NCBI GenBank assembly: GCA_035765775.1
Contig: DASTWV010000009.1
Span: 62,001 to 126,000 of the forward strand
DNA length: 64,000 bases
From: Actinomycetota bacterium
GTDB lineage: Bacteria > Actinomycetota > CADDZG01 > JAHWKV01 > JAOPZY01
Direction of reading: 5' to 3'
The notes beneath the pieces were generated by a model. That model searched no databases. It was not told where the DNA came from and was given only the letters and a program-made list of their open reading frames with translations. Both the position numbers and the translations under genes were made by a program. Positions 35,225-44,068 of this stretch are shown here, in pieces; the first letter of the stretch is position 1, and each line of letters starts with the position of its first letter.

Positions 35225-35968
35225 CTACGAGCGAGCCCTACTGCCGGGAGTGCCCGCCACCCAGGGCTCGGCTCGCAGGCCGGGCGCGGCGTCCGCTTCG
35301 GGTGGGCGCTCCCCGGAGAGGAGTTCCTCGATGGCCGCCTCGGCCTCGGTGACCGCCAGTGCCAGGACCTCGTCGCCGGCGATGAGCGGGGTCTCGTCCC
35401 GGGGCACGATGACGTGCTGATTGCGCACGACCGCCACCACGGCGCAGTCCTGGGGAAGCCCCAGCTCGCCGATCAATCGGCCGGCGGCGAAGGAGCGCTC
35501 GCTCAGGGTGACCTCCACCAGCGAGACCTTGCCCTTTTCGAGGGTCAGGAGGCGCACCAGGTCGCCCACCGACACCGCCTCCTCCACCAGCGCGGTCAGC
35601 AGGTGCGGCGGGCTGACGGCGGCGTCAACGCCCCAGGACTCGTTGAACAGCCAGTGGTTCTTCGGGTGGTTCACCCGGGCCAGCACCCGGGGGATGGCGT
35701 ACTCCTGCTTGGCCAGCAGCGAGATCACGAGGTTGTCCTCGTCGTCGCCGGTGGCCGCCACCATGACATCGCAGGTGTCCAGGCCGATGCCCTTCAACTC
35801 GAACGGCTCGCAGGCGTCGGCATGGACCCAGGTGCAGGGGATGGATCCGGAGAGGCGGGTGATGATGTCCTTGTTCTGCTCCACGATGAGGACCTCGTGG
35901 CCGCGCTGCACCAGGTCGGCGGCCACGTACTGGCCAACCTTGCCCGCACCTGCGACTGCCACCTTCAT
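35225..35968 (-). CDS. TrkA-family potassium uptake regulator (second)
   Basis: A 247-residue RCK protein. The N-terminal Rossmann domain has VAVAGAGKVGQYVAADL and the acidic NAD end VLIVEQN, with MVAATGDDEDNLVISLLAK. A C-terminal RCK_C domain follows (SFAAGRLIGELGLPQD, DETPLIAGDEVLALAV). Such proteins bind nucleotide and gate a K+ transporter at the membrane. It lies four bases after the other TrkA gene. No TrkH/TrkG channel gene is present in the window; the nearby transporter is a KimA-like permease. A tail of 25 residues (AAPGLRAEPWVAG) is disordered. Confidence 0.92.
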   Translation of the reverse strand: MKVAVAGAGKVGQYVAADLVQRGHEVLIVEQNKDIITRLSGSIPCTWVHADACEPFELKGIGLDTCDVMVAATGDDEDNLVISLLAKQEYAIPRVLARVNHPKNHWLFNESWGVDAAVSPPHLLTALVEEAVSVGDLVRLLTLEKGKVSLVEVTLSERSFAAGRLIGELGLPQDCAVVAVVRNQHVIVPRDETPLIAGDEVLALAVTEAEAAIEELLSGERPPEADAAPGLRAEPWVAGTPGSRARS

Positions 35969-35972
35969 GCCG

Positions 35973-36647
35973 TCACCGTACCGCCGCCACCGTCTTGCCC
36001 CGGCTGGCGAGGTTTGCCCCGACGTTGCCGAGCTCGCTGCGGACCACGATCAGGTTGAGGAAGTCACCCTCCTGGATGATGGTGTGCGGTTCCGGCACCT
36101 GCGTCTTGCCGAAGCGGGTGAGGGCGGTGACGATGATCTTGCCCGCCACGTTCAGCTCCTGGACCCGGGCGCCGGCGGCCGACTCCGGCACCTCGGTGCC
36201 GATGGCCACGACGTCGCCCGATCCGATGGTGCCCAGGATGGCCTGCGGGGCGGGGATCACCCGGGCCATCACCTGGTCGGTCGTCCACGCCACGGTGGCG
36301 ACCGTGGGGATCCCGAGGCGCTCGTAGATCTGGGCCCGCCGGGGGTCGTAGATCCGGGCCGCCACGGTCTTGCAGCCGTAGTGCTCCTTGGCGATCCGGG
36401 CGCAGACGATGTTGGAGTTGTCGCCGTTGGTGACGGCGATGAACACGTCCGCCTGCCGGATGCCGGCGGCCTCCAGGATGTCGCGGTCGAAGCCCGGCCC
36501 GACGAAGGTCTTGCCCTGGAAGCCGGGGTGGAGGTGCTCGAAGGCAGACGCCTTCTTGTCGATGACGGACACGGTGAACTCGCGCTCACACAAGGTGTCC
36601 GCCAGTTCCGCACCAACCCGCCCACAGCCTACGATCACCGCATGCAC
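35973..36647 (-). CDS. TrkA-family potassium uptake regulator (first)
   Basis: A 224-residue RCK protein, paralogous to the next gene. Motifs are AVIVGCGRVGAELADTL, VSVIDKKASAFEHL, FIAVTNGDNSNIVCARIAK and an RCK_C domain (ARVQELNVAGKIIVTALTRF). I chose the GTG at 36647; a longer start at 36689 would add MRFWGAAPDVYRES and is possible. The pair corresponds to CeoB/CeoC of mycobacteria (order from memory). It is transcribed divergently from the KimA-like permease. Confidence 0.9.
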   Translation of the reverse strand: MHAVIVGCGRVGAELADTLCEREFTVSVIDKKASAFEHLHPGFQGKTFVGPGFDRDILEAAGIRQADVFIAVTNGDNSNIVCARIAKEHYGCKTVAARIYDPRRAQIYERLGIPTVATVAWTTDQVMARVIPAPQAILGTIGSGDVVAIGTEVPESAAGARVQELNVAGKIIVTALTRFGKTQVPEPHTIIQEGDFLNLIVVRSELGNVGANLASRGKTVAAVR

Positions 36648-36784
36648 GCTCTCACGATACACGTCCGGTGCCGCGCCCCAAAACCTCACTAGTAGCTGGT
36701 GCTTCTTTCTTTATGTTTTATTAACGCCGGTATGGATGTGCCGGTTGGGGGGCCGCCCTAGGCTGAAGGTGAGAGGAGGCCACC
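36648..36784. promoter_or_regulatory. Divergent promoter region of TrkA pair and KimA-like permease
   Basis: A 137-base region that must hold promoters in both directions. It contains the only long AT-rich tract nearby (CTTTCTTTATGTTTTATTAA, 36703-36722). A GAGAGGAGG ribosome binding site precedes the GTG at 36785. I compared it with the ydaO cyclic-di-AMP riboswitch that precedes Bacillus kimA and did not see a convincing match. Confidence 0.45.
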
Positions 36785-39208
36785 GTGTCGGACAACGATG
36801 TCCTGCCGCCCCCCGGAGTCGACGAGGCCCAGCACCGGCGCAACTCGCTCCGCCCCGAGGTCCCCACCCGGTTCCGCCGGCTGAAGGCCGTCGTGGTGGG
36901 CCGGCCGCTGTCCACCGAGCGGCTGGTGCACGAGCGCCTGGGCAAGCCGACCGCCCTGGCGGTGTTCGCCAGCGACAACCTCTCCTCCTCGGCGTACGCC
37001 ACCGAGGAGATCCTCAATGTCCTGGTCAAGGCCGCCGCCGTCGGCATCTTCGCCATGGTGGTGCCCATCACGCTGGCGCTGCTCGGCGTCCTGGGGATCC
37101 TGCTGTTCTCCTACCGCCAGACCATCAAGGCGTATCCGGGCGGCGGCGGCGCCTACCTCGTCACCCGGGACAACTTCGGTCTGCTGCCCGCCCAGGTGGC
37201 GGGCGTCGCCCTCATGACCGATTACGTCCTCACGGTCTCGGTGTCGGTCGCCGCCGGCACCGCCGCGCTCACCTCGGCCTTCGGGGCGCTGTTCCCCTAC
37301 CGGGTGATCATCTCCCTGTTCTTCATCCTCATCCTCACGATGGGCAACCTCCGGGGCCTCAAGGAGGCCGGGCGGATGTTCGCCCTGCCCACCTACTTCT
37401 TCATCACGATGATGGGCGTGATGTTTGCGGTCGGGGGCTACCGCTGGGCCGCCGGGGCGCTGCACCCGGTGCCGACGTTCCCCCATTCGGAGATCGCCGC
37501 CGTCGGGTTCTTCGTTGTCCTGCATGCGTTCTCGTCCGGCGGGGCGGCGGTCACCGGCGTCGAGGCGATCTCCAACGGGGTCCCCGCCTTCAAGCCGCCC
37601 GAGTGGCGCAACGCCCGGACGACGCTCATGTGGATGGGGAGCCTGCTCGGGGCGATGTTCCTCGGCCTGTCGATCCTGGACGCCAAGCTCAAGGTCATCC
37701 CCGACCCCACCGGCGCCAAGACCGTGCTGGCGCAGGTGGGCCAGGGCGTGTTCGGCCACTCGGGGTTCGGGACGGTGGCGTACTACGGCCTGCAGGCGGC
37801 CACCATGCTGATCTTGGTGCTGGCGGCCAACACCAGCTACGCCGACTTCCCCCGCCTGGCCAGCTTCATCGCCATCGACCGCTACCTGCCCCGCCAGCTG
37901 GCCCGCTACGGCGACCGGCTGGTGTTCTCCAACGGCATCGTCGTCCTGGCGGCGCTCGCCTCGTCGCTGGTCATCATCTTCAAGGCGAGCGTCACCGGGC
38001 TGATCCCGCTGTACGCCATCGGAGTGTTCACCTCGTTCACGTTCTCGCAGTCGGGTATGGCCCGGCACCACCGCCGGGAGCGGGAGCCCGGGTGGAAGCG
38101 CGGCCTGCTGATCAACGGCTTCGGGGCGGTGGTCTCGGGGCTGATGACCGTCATCATCGCCGCCACCAAGTTCACCCAGGGGGCCTGGGTGATCCTCGTG
38201 ATCGTCCCGGTGGCGGTCGCCGGCCTGGTCACCATCCACCGCCACTACCAGGAGGCCGCCGTGCTGCTGCGGCGCCCGGACCGCACGGTGCCCAAGGACT
38301 TCCCCCGCCAGCGGGTGATCATCCCCGACATCGGCGATGCCCAGAGCCTGCGGGCCACCCTCGCCTATGCCCAGCGGGTGTGGCCCACCGAGATCCGGGT
38401 GGTCCGCCTGGCCCGGCCGGGCGAGGACACCACCGAGTTCCTCCGGGCCCGGCCGCTGGCCGGCGAGGTCCGGGAGGCCGCCCTCATCCGGGACGGCTCG
38501 AAGGCGGCCGCCCTGCGGGGCTACCTGCGGTCGGTGCGCCGGGAGGTCGGGCCGGGCGAGGTGCTGAACGTCATCATCCCCGAGACGGTCGAGGGCATGG
38601 GGCTGCGCTACATCCTGCGCCAGCGCCGTATTCAGCGGCTGAAGTCCACCCTGCTGGCCGAACCCGACGTCGTCCTCACCAACCTGCCCACCCGGCAGGG
38701 CTACGAGCACCTGGAGCCCGGCGAGCGGGCCGCCCGGGGCCAGCACGCCACCCAGCCCTGGCGCCATGTGGCCGTGGTGCTGGTGGCGGGCGTCCACAAC
38801 GCCAGCCTGTCGGGGCTGCGCTACGCCCGGTCCCTGGGGGCCGACGAGCTGCACTGCCTGCACGTCGAGACGACGGCCAAGGAGACCGAGGCCGTGCTGG
38901 CGGAATGGCACGCCATGGTGGGCAGCCCGTCCCTGGAGGTGCTGCCGTCGCCCTACCGGGAGATCGTGCGGCCGATCCACGAGCGGGTGCGCCGCATGCT
39001 CGACGCCGACCCCCACACCTACGTGACGATCGTGATCCCGGAGTTCGTGGTGCGCAAGACCTGGCACAACGCCCTGCACAACCACACCGCGCTGCTGCTG
39101 AAGCGGGCGTTCCTGTTCGAGCCGTCGGTGGTCGTCTCGGCCGTGCCCTACCGCTTGGACAAAATCGAGGAGGCGCCGGCCTCTGCGGGCGCGACGTCGG
39201 CGCATTAG
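36785..39208 (+). CDS. KimA-like APC-superfamily permease with long cytoplasmic tail
   Basis: An 807-residue transporter. The membrane part (residues about 50-490) has about 12 helices and motifs that resemble the KimA potassium transporter: VFASDNLSSSAYATEEIL, IKAYPGGGGAYLVTRDNFG, AFSSGGAAVTGVEAISNG and AANTSYADFPRLASFIAIDR. The C-terminal 310 residues are soluble and fold-like that of nucleotide-binding universal-stress domains (VIIPDIGDAQSLRATLAYAQ, HVAVVLVAGVHNASLSG). KimA carries K+ with protons. Position opposite two TrkA regulators supports K+ as the substrate, though amino-acid transport is not excluded. The GTG start has a GAGGAGG site. Confidence 0.8.
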   Translation: MSDNDVLPPPGVDEAQHRRNSLRPEVPTRFRRLKAVVVGRPLSTERLVHERLGKPTALAVFASDNLSSSAYATEEILNVLVKAAAVGIFAMVVPITLALLGVLGILLFSYRQTIKAYPGGGGAYLVTRDNFGLLPAQVAGVALMTDYVLTVSVSVAAGTAALTSAFGALFPYRVIISLFFILILTMGNLRGLKEAGRMFALPTYFFITMMGVMFAVGGYRWAAGALHPVPTFPHSEIAAVGFFVVLHAFSSGGAAVTGVEAISNGVPAFKPPEWRNARTTLMWMGSLLGAMFLGLSILDAKLKVIPDPTGAKTVLAQVGQGVFGHSGFGTVAYYGLQAATMLILVLAANTSYADFPRLASFIAIDRYLPRQLARYGDRLVFSNGIVVLAALASSLVIIFKASVTGLIPLYAIGVFTSFTFSQSGMARHHRREREPGWKRGLLINGFGAVVSGLMTVIIAATKFTQGAWVILVIVPVAVAGLVTIHRHYQEAAVLLRRPDRTVPKDFPRQRVIIPDIGDAQSLRATLAYAQRVWPTEIRVVRLARPGEDTTEFLRARPLAGEVREAALIRDGSKAAALRGYLRSVRREVGPGEVLNVIIPETVEGMGLRYILRQRRIQRLKSTLLAEPDVVLTNLPTRQGYEHLEPGERAARGQHATQPWRHVAVVLVAGVHNASLSGLRYARSLGADELHCLHVETTAKETEAVLAEWHAMVGSPSLEVLPSPYREIVRPIHERVRRMLDADPHTYVTIVIPEFVVRKTWHNALHNHTALLLKRAFLFEPSVVVSAVPYRLDKIEEAPASAGATSAH

Positions 39209-39307
39209 GAAAGCGGCACGAAGAAATCTTCCTGCATTTTCGGCCCGGCTGGTATCAAAACCGTCTCCTCGAGCGTCTTACCAGACAGGGTCGATGAGGA
39301 GGCAGGC

Positions 39308-40054
39308 ATGCAGGGCACGACATTCGCACGGGTGCAGTTCACCAACGGACGCGGGGAGCGGCTCTCCGGCGTCCTGGCGACCCCCGCCGGGGGTGCCCAA
39401 GCCTGCGCCCTGCTCCCGCCCGCCCTCGGGCACCAGCCCGTGCAGGGCTCACTGCTCTCCGACCCGCTCACCCGCCGCGGGGTGGCGGCGCTCCAGTTCA
39501 ACTCGGCGCCCCACCCGAGCCGGGAAGGCACCCAGGCCGACACCGACGAGACCGGCCTCACCCTGACCTCGGCCGCCGCCGACGTCCTGGCGGGCATCGA
39601 CGCCGCCGGCGACCTGGGCTGGGACCCTGACCGGGTGGTCGTGGTTGCTCAGGGCCTGGCCGCCCGGGCGGCGATCCGGGCCCTCGCGCTTCCGATCCCG
39701 GTGGCGGGCCTCGTCCTCGTGCAGCCCCTGGTGGACGTCCGGCCCTCCGCCGACGGCCCCTTCGCCCTCGACGCCCTCGACGCCCTCTGGCTGGGCGTGC
39801 ACGCCACCCGCAAGGAGCTCGGCGGCGTGCTGGCGCCGGTCGCCGCCATCGCAGCCCGGCGGGATCCCATGGTGGATGCCGCCGACGTCAGTGCCGCACT
39901 CACCGGCTGGTCGCCGTGGCCCCGCGGCCTGCAGATGGTCGATTCCCTGGAGGATCTCGTCAACCAGCCCGCGGCCCTCGCCGAGGTGCTCGGCCTGGTG
40001 GCCGGGGCGGTCGAGGAGGCCTTGGGGCTGCCCTCCGGCCAGCGGGTAGCCTAG
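39308..40054 (+). CDS. Alpha/beta hydrolase-fold protein lacking the nucleophile serine
   Basis: A 248-residue protein with a dienelactone-hydrolase-like layout: beta strand and loop QACALLPPALGHQPVQG, TRRGVAALQFNSAPHP, and the nucleophile elbow region VVVVAQGLAARAAIRAL. In active enzymes that elbow reads GxSxG; here the serine position is Gln or Gly (AQGLA), so the catalytic Ser is absent. The acid/His part is also hard to place. It is perhaps a non-catalytic binding protein. It starts at an ATG with a GAGGAGG site, 99 bases after the permease, and ends convergent with a glutamine-synthetase-like gene. Confidence 0.7.
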   Translation: MQGTTFARVQFTNGRGERLSGVLATPAGGAQACALLPPALGHQPVQGSLLSDPLTRRGVAALQFNSAPHPSREGTQADTDETGLTLTSAAADVLAGIDAAGDLGWDPDRVVVVAQGLAARAAIRALALPIPVAGLVLVQPLVDVRPSADGPFALDALDALWLGVHATRKELGGVLAPVAAIAARRDPMVDAADVSAALTGWSPWPRGLQMVDSLEDLVNQPAALAEVLGLVAGAVEEALGLPSGQRVA

Positions 40055-40071
40055 GCCCCGGCCAAAGCCCC

Positions 40072-41349
40072 TCAGGCCTCGTCGAGGTACCGGTCCAGCT
40101 CCCAGCCCGTGATCTGCGTCTCGTAGGCCACCACCTCGGCCCGGCGGCCGTCCACCAGCAGTGACAGCAGCTGGTCCTGGAAGGTGTCCACCAGGATGTC
40201 GTCGGCCAGCAGGGCGTCCAGGGCGCCGTCCAGGGTGCGGGGGAGGGACTCGAAGCGCACCGAGTCGCTGCCCGCCGGGCCGGCCGGGTCAAAGCCCTCC
40301 AGGTCCTCCTCCATGGGTGGGGGCAGTTCCAGCTGCTTCTCCAGGCCGTGCGCCCCCGCCGCCAAGAGCCCGGCGACCAGGAGGTAGGGGTTGGCCAGTG
40401 GGTCCGACGCCCGGAACTCGATCGAGGCCTCCGGAGCCCGGTAGGTGCTCAGGCGGATCAGCGCCCCCCGGTTGACGTGCGCCCAGACCACGGCGCTGGG
40501 CGCCTCGGCCCCCGACGCCAGCCGCTTGTACGAGTTGACCGTCGGTGCCGCCAGGGCGCACAGCCCCCGGGCGTGGTACAGCTGCCCGGCCACGAACGCC
40601 TGGCCGTCCTCGTCCAGCGTCCCGTCGGCGTTGAACAACCTCCCGGTCACCCGCTGCTGCAGGTGCATGCCCGACCCGGCCTCGCCCGCCACCGGCCGGG
40701 GCATGAACGTGGCCCGCATCCCGGCCCCGGCGGCCACCGCCCGGATCACCCGCCGGGCGAGCACGATGGAGTCGGCCAGGTCCACCGGTCCGTGCGGGGC
40801 CAGGTCCAGCTCGTACTGCCCGGGGCCGGCCTCCTGGTGGCAGCCCTCCACCAGCACGCCGAAGTCAGCGAGGCGGTCGGCCGCCTCCCGGACGAGGCCC
40901 ATGCCGATGCTCTCGGCGTCGTTGAAGTACCCCGCCTGGTCGATGGGCTGCGTGCCGTCCCCCGAGAAGATGTAGAACTCGATCTCGGCCCCGGCGGTGT
41001 AGCCCTCGGCCAGTTCCTCGAGGTCGCCCACCACCCGCTGCAGGGCGGTGCGGGGGTCGCCCAGCCACGGCCGCCCGTCGCTGGTGACCACGTTGCAGAA
41101 CGCCCGGGCAACGTGGGCGTCCACCCGGCACAGCGTGGTGGCGTCCGGGCGCAGGCGCATGTCCTTCTCGGCCAGCCGGGCCCTGCCCTCGAGGGCCGAG
41201 CCGTCGAAGGGGTACCCGCTGGCCACGGCCTCGGGGAACAGCCGGGCGGGGATCTGGAGGGAGTGGCCGCTGCCGAAGACATCGACAAACGTGAGGCGCA
41301 CCCAGGACAGGCCGTCGGGCAGCTGGATGGCCGCGGCGCCCTCGTTCAT
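40072..41349 (-). CDS. Glutamine-synthetase-like protein (GlnA paralogue)
   Basis: A 425-residue type I GS-fold enzyme. It has AEIEFYIF and GAEIEF metal-site acid, GSGMHLQQRV in the place of canonical GSGMHVHQ, APTVNSYKRLASGAEAPS, VNRGALIRLSTYR and ASDPLANPYLLVAG. Compared with the canonical glnA gene at 45.2-46.6 kb, the adenylylation Tyr segment is missing and the ammonium/glutamate-site context differs. Related paralogues in Streptomyces act as gamma-glutamyl-polyamine or ethanolamine ligases, so another amine is a likely substrate (inference). It begins 3 bases after the PP2C stop, so the two are an operon. Confidence 0.85.
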   Translation of the reverse strand: MNEGAAAIQLPDGLSWVRLTFVDVFGSGHSLQIPARLFPEAVASGYPFDGSALEGRARLAEKDMRLRPDATTLCRVDAHVARAFCNVVTSDGRPWLGDPRTALQRVVGDLEELAEGYTAGAEIEFYIFSGDGTQPIDQAGYFNDAESIGMGLVREAADRLADFGVLVEGCHQEAGPGQYELDLAPHGPVDLADSIVLARRVIRAVAAGAGMRATFMPRPVAGEAGSGMHLQQRVTGRLFNADGTLDEDGQAFVAGQLYHARGLCALAAPTVNSYKRLASGAEAPSAVVWAHVNRGALIRLSTYRAPEASIEFRASDPLANPYLLVAGLLAAGAHGLEKQLELPPPMEEDLEGFDPAGPAGSDSVRFESLPRTLDGALDALLADDILVDTFQDQLLSLLVDGRRAEVVAYETQITGWELDRYLDEA

Positions 41350-41352
41350 GGC

Positions 41353-42258
41353 TCAGCCTCCTCTCGAGAACCGGCGGAAGAGGCGGCGCCCCCCGCTGGT
41401 CGGACCGTGGGCCACGAGGCGGATCACCGCCACCGTGACGTTGTCGGGCGCATCGCGTTTCAAGGCTAGCTCAATCAGTCGGGCGGCAGCAGTCGGGCAG
41501 TCGGGTGCCTCCTCGTCCTCCGAACCCGACACGATCTCGGCGATCTCGCCCCGGGCGACCGAGTCCCACAGCCCGTCGGAGCACAGCACGAAGCTGTCCC
41601 CGGGCTCGGCGGGCTCCCGGACGAGGTCGATCTGCAGCATGGGCTCGGTGCCCAGCGACCGGGTGAGCATCGACCGGGCCGGGTGGCGGGCCGCCTGCTC
41701 GGCGGTGATGAGCCGCATGCGCAGCATCTCGCCGACCCGGGAGTGGTCGGCGGTGAGCTGGGAGGCCTGACCCTCCCGGATCAGGTAGGCCCGGGAGTCC
41801 CCGGCGTGGGCGATCACCGCCTCCTTGCCCGCCAGCACCAGGGCGGTGAGGGTGCTGCCCATCCCCCGGCGCCCGGCGTCATGGCTGGCGTCGAAGACCG
41901 CGACGTTGGCGGCCCGCACCGCCGAGCGCAGCCGCTGGTGGGCCGCCCCCGACCCGACCGAGTCGCCCGCCCAGGAGCCGACCACGGTCTCCACCGCCAG
42001 CCGGCTGGCGACCTCCCCGGCGGCGTGGCCCCCCATCCCGTCGGCCACCACGAACAGCGGCTCGGCCCTCTCGGGCGTGCACGCCCCGGCATAGTCCTCG
42101 TTGTTGTCCCGGCCGGTGCCGATGTCGCAGATATAGGCCCACTCGACGGTGTCCGAGGCCCCCTCGGAGGCCATTCGGCCGGGCGCCTCCGAGGGGGATT
42201 GCGGGTCGGGTGCCACGGGCACGGGCTGCTCGTCTGCGGGGCACATGGTGCTGCTCAT
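41353..42258 (-). CDS. PP2C-type serine/threonine protein phosphatase
   Basis: A 301-residue soluble PPM phosphatase. The metal-site motifs are all present: DIGTGRDNNEDYAG, VVADGMGGHAAGEVA, GMGSTLTALV, IAHAGDSRAYLI, LTADHSRVGEML, LCSDGLWDSVARG and DAPDNVTVAVIRL. It dephosphorylates Ser/Thr-phosphorylated proteins with Mn2+/Mg2+ (family knowledge). About 38 residues of Pro-rich linker precede the domain; there is no transmembrane segment. It is translated with the GS-like gene, which hints that it may control nitrogen enzymes (inference). Confidence 0.93.
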   Translation of the reverse strand: MSSTMCPADEQPVPVAPDPQSPSEAPGRMASEGASDTVEWAYICDIGTGRDNNEDYAGACTPERAEPLFVVADGMGGHAAGEVASRLAVETVVGSWAGDSVGSGAAHQRLRSAVRAANVAVFDASHDAGRRGMGSTLTALVLAGKEAVIAHAGDSRAYLIREGQASQLTADHSRVGEMLRMRLITAEQAARHPARSMLTRSLGTEPMLQIDLVREPAEPGDSFVLCSDGLWDSVARGEIAEIVSGSEDEEAPDCPTAAARLIELALKRDAPDNVTVAVIRLVAHGPTSGGRRLFRRFSRGG

Positions 42259-42268
42259 TGTGACTTAC

Positions 42269-42310
42269 CGGCTTCCCCGGGCCGGAGCGGGAGCCGACCC
42301 GGGGAAGCCG
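42269..42310 (-). terminator. Strong hairpin after amino-acid permease gene
   Basis: A 13-bp perfect stem (42269-42281 with 42298-42310, arms CGGCTTCCCCGGG and CCCGGGGAAGCCG) and a 16-base loop lies between the permease stop and the PP2C start. A U-run is absent, so it may be an attenuator or mRNA-end stabiliser rather than a full intrinsic terminator. Confidence 0.55.
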
Positions 42311-42320
42311 CTACCAGCGG

Positions 42321-43898
42321 TCAGGCTTCCAGCGGGACCTGCTCCTCGGCGGCCAAGCGGGGCCCCTTGTGGTCGTGGAACACCTTCACCCCCCGCATCC
42401 TCGGGTTGAGGGCCACCCAGACTATGCCCGCCACGCACCAGGCGGCCACCACGCCGAGGGCCTTGGTGGTGTCGGTGGCCGTGGTGCCCCCGGCTTTGAG
42501 GGCGAGGTACACCACCCCGCACAGCTCGGCGAAGTTCATCAGCAGGCCGAGACCGGGGACAAAGAAGTGCTTGATGAACGCCTTGTCGTGCCGGCTGGCG
42601 AAGGCCACGATGCAGATGAAACAGCTCATGCCGTACACCAGGAACGTGCCGATGTTGGACGCCAGGGTGATCTGGGTCAGGTTGTCGACGTTGTGCACGC
42701 CGTAGATGCCCAGCACGGCGGAGAGGCCGGTGAGGATCCAGATGCCGCCGTGCGGGGTGGCGTACTTGCCGTGCAGGAGGCCCAGGATGCCGGGCATCTC
42801 CTTGTCCCTGCCCATCACGTAGGTGATGCGCACGCCGGTGTTCAGGCAGGCCAGTGTGGTGCCGATGAGGGCGAACAGCACGGTGGCGGCCATGATCAGC
42901 GCCAGCGTCTCGCCGGTGTGGCCCAGCATCTTGTTGCCGATGTTGGTGATCATGTCGCCGATCGGGGCCCCGCTGCCCGCGGCCGAGGGAAACCCGCCGG
43001 CAACCGCGCTGGCTCCGCTGCCCGACGCCGGGTTGGTGACGGTGGAGAAGGCGAAGTTGGAGGCGAAGTACTCGAACAGGTAGCAGATGCCGCCCTGGAT
43101 CAGCAGGCTGAGCAGGATGCCCCGCCGGATGTCCTTCTCCGGGCGCAGCGCCTCGGCGCCCAGGGCGGTCACCGACTCGAAGCCCACCAGCAGCAAGATG
43201 GCGATGGTGGACTGGTAGATGACGTAGAGCAACTTCCGTGGGAAGACGATGTGGATGGCGCTGGGCTGCATGTAGGTGCCCAGGTGCGGGTGGCTCAGCC
43301 GGAAGATGATGGCCACGATGCTGAACGCCACCAGCGTGGTGATCTGGATGACATTGACTGCGATGGCGGCGTTGGTGGAGCCGCTGACCCCCCGGTAGGC
43401 GATGTAGCCGCACAGCAGGGCGAACAGCAGGCAGACGACGGCCAGGACCCCGTAGCTCAGCGTGTTGTGGGTGATCGTGGTGTAGATGTAGCTCACCAGG
43501 ATCCCGCCGAAGGCCACCATGATCCCGGGATAGATCCAGTAGTACAGATGCGAGATCCACCCGACGGTGAGCTTCATGAACCGGGCCATCTTGCGGTGCT
43601 GTTCCTTCTCCTTGTCCAGGAGGGCGGCCTCGGCGAAGTAGTAGCTGGACCCGGCCCCGGCGTCGGGGTAGATGCGGGCCAGCTCGCTGTAGCTGAAGGC
43701 CGTGAGGAAGGCGAGGATCAGGGCGAAGAACAAGCCGGTCCACATCTCGGTGCCGGTGTAGCCGCTGCCTGACTTGAGCGCCGACTGGGCCTCGAACGTG
43801 GTCCACAGGAACGCCCCCGGGGCGATCAGGGCCATGGCGTTCACGGTGATGCCGGTGAGCGTCAGGCTTCGCTTCATCTCCACTTCTTCAGCTGCCAT
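42321..43898 (-). CDS. APC-family amino-acid permease
   Basis: A 525-residue transporter with about 12 helices. The first helix reads LTLTGITVNAMALIAPGAFL, typical of amino-acid/polyamine/organocation permeases, then YSELARIYPDAGAGSSYYFA and GFESVTALGAEALRPEKDI near the unwound substrate helix. The C-terminus is short and hydrophilic. Substrate is unknown; glutamate or GABA-type amino acids would fit the surrounding GS genes (inference). The ATG at 43898 is chosen over longer upstream frames. It is preceded, about 135 bases upstream, by an array of GTAAC-like half-sites. Confidence 0.88.
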   Translation of the reverse strand: MAAEEVEMKRSLTLTGITVNAMALIAPGAFLWTTFEAQSALKSGSGYTGTEMWTGLFFALILAFLTAFSYSELARIYPDAGAGSSYYFAEAALLDKEKEQHRKMARFMKLTVGWISHLYYWIYPGIMVAFGGILVSYIYTTITHNTLSYGVLAVVCLLFALLCGYIAYRGVSGSTNAAIAVNVIQITTLVAFSIVAIIFRLSHPHLGTYMQPSAIHIVFPRKLLYVIYQSTIAILLLVGFESVTALGAEALRPEKDIRRGILLSLLIQGGICYLFEYFASNFAFSTVTNPASGSGASAVAGGFPSAAGSGAPIGDMITNIGNKMLGHTGETLALIMAATVLFALIGTTLACLNTGVRITYVMGRDKEMPGILGLLHGKYATPHGGIWILTGLSAVLGIYGVHNVDNLTQITLASNIGTFLVYGMSCFICIVAFASRHDKAFIKHFFVPGLGLLMNFAELCGVVYLALKAGGTTATDTTKALGVVAAWCVAGIVWVALNPRMRGVKVFHDHKGPRLAAEEQVPLEA

Positions 43899-44031
43899 CC
43901 CGCATCCCTTCTTCCAGGTGGTGCGGTTCGGATCCCCCCGGACGCACCAGGCCTCCACGGACTGGATGGGCCGCTCTCCCACGACCCGCCCCGAAGATAG
44001 GGGGCCAGGATTTCGCCGGTGTATCCCCCAG

Positions 44032-44068
44032 GTAACGTTTTTGTTACGGGCCTTAACGGGTTCGTTAT
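44032..44068 (-). promoter_or_regulatory. 11-bp-phased GTAAC-type array upstream of permease (GlnR-like site)
   Basis: The sequence holds GTAAC (44032-44036), GTTAC (44043-44047), TAACG (44054-44058) and CGTTA (44063-44067), each about 11 bases from the next. GlnR, the actinobacterial nitrogen regulator, binds GTnAC-n6-GAAAC arrays with the same 5-n6-5 phasing. The position, 134-170 bases upstream of an amino-acid permease and near glnA, suits that role. It overlaps the 3' end of the next gene. Confidence 0.45.

Noticed and set aside
36648-36784. Possible ydaO-type cyclic-di-AMP riboswitch upstream of the KimA-like gene
   Set aside because: Some short words recall it, but the conserved core and length do not match.
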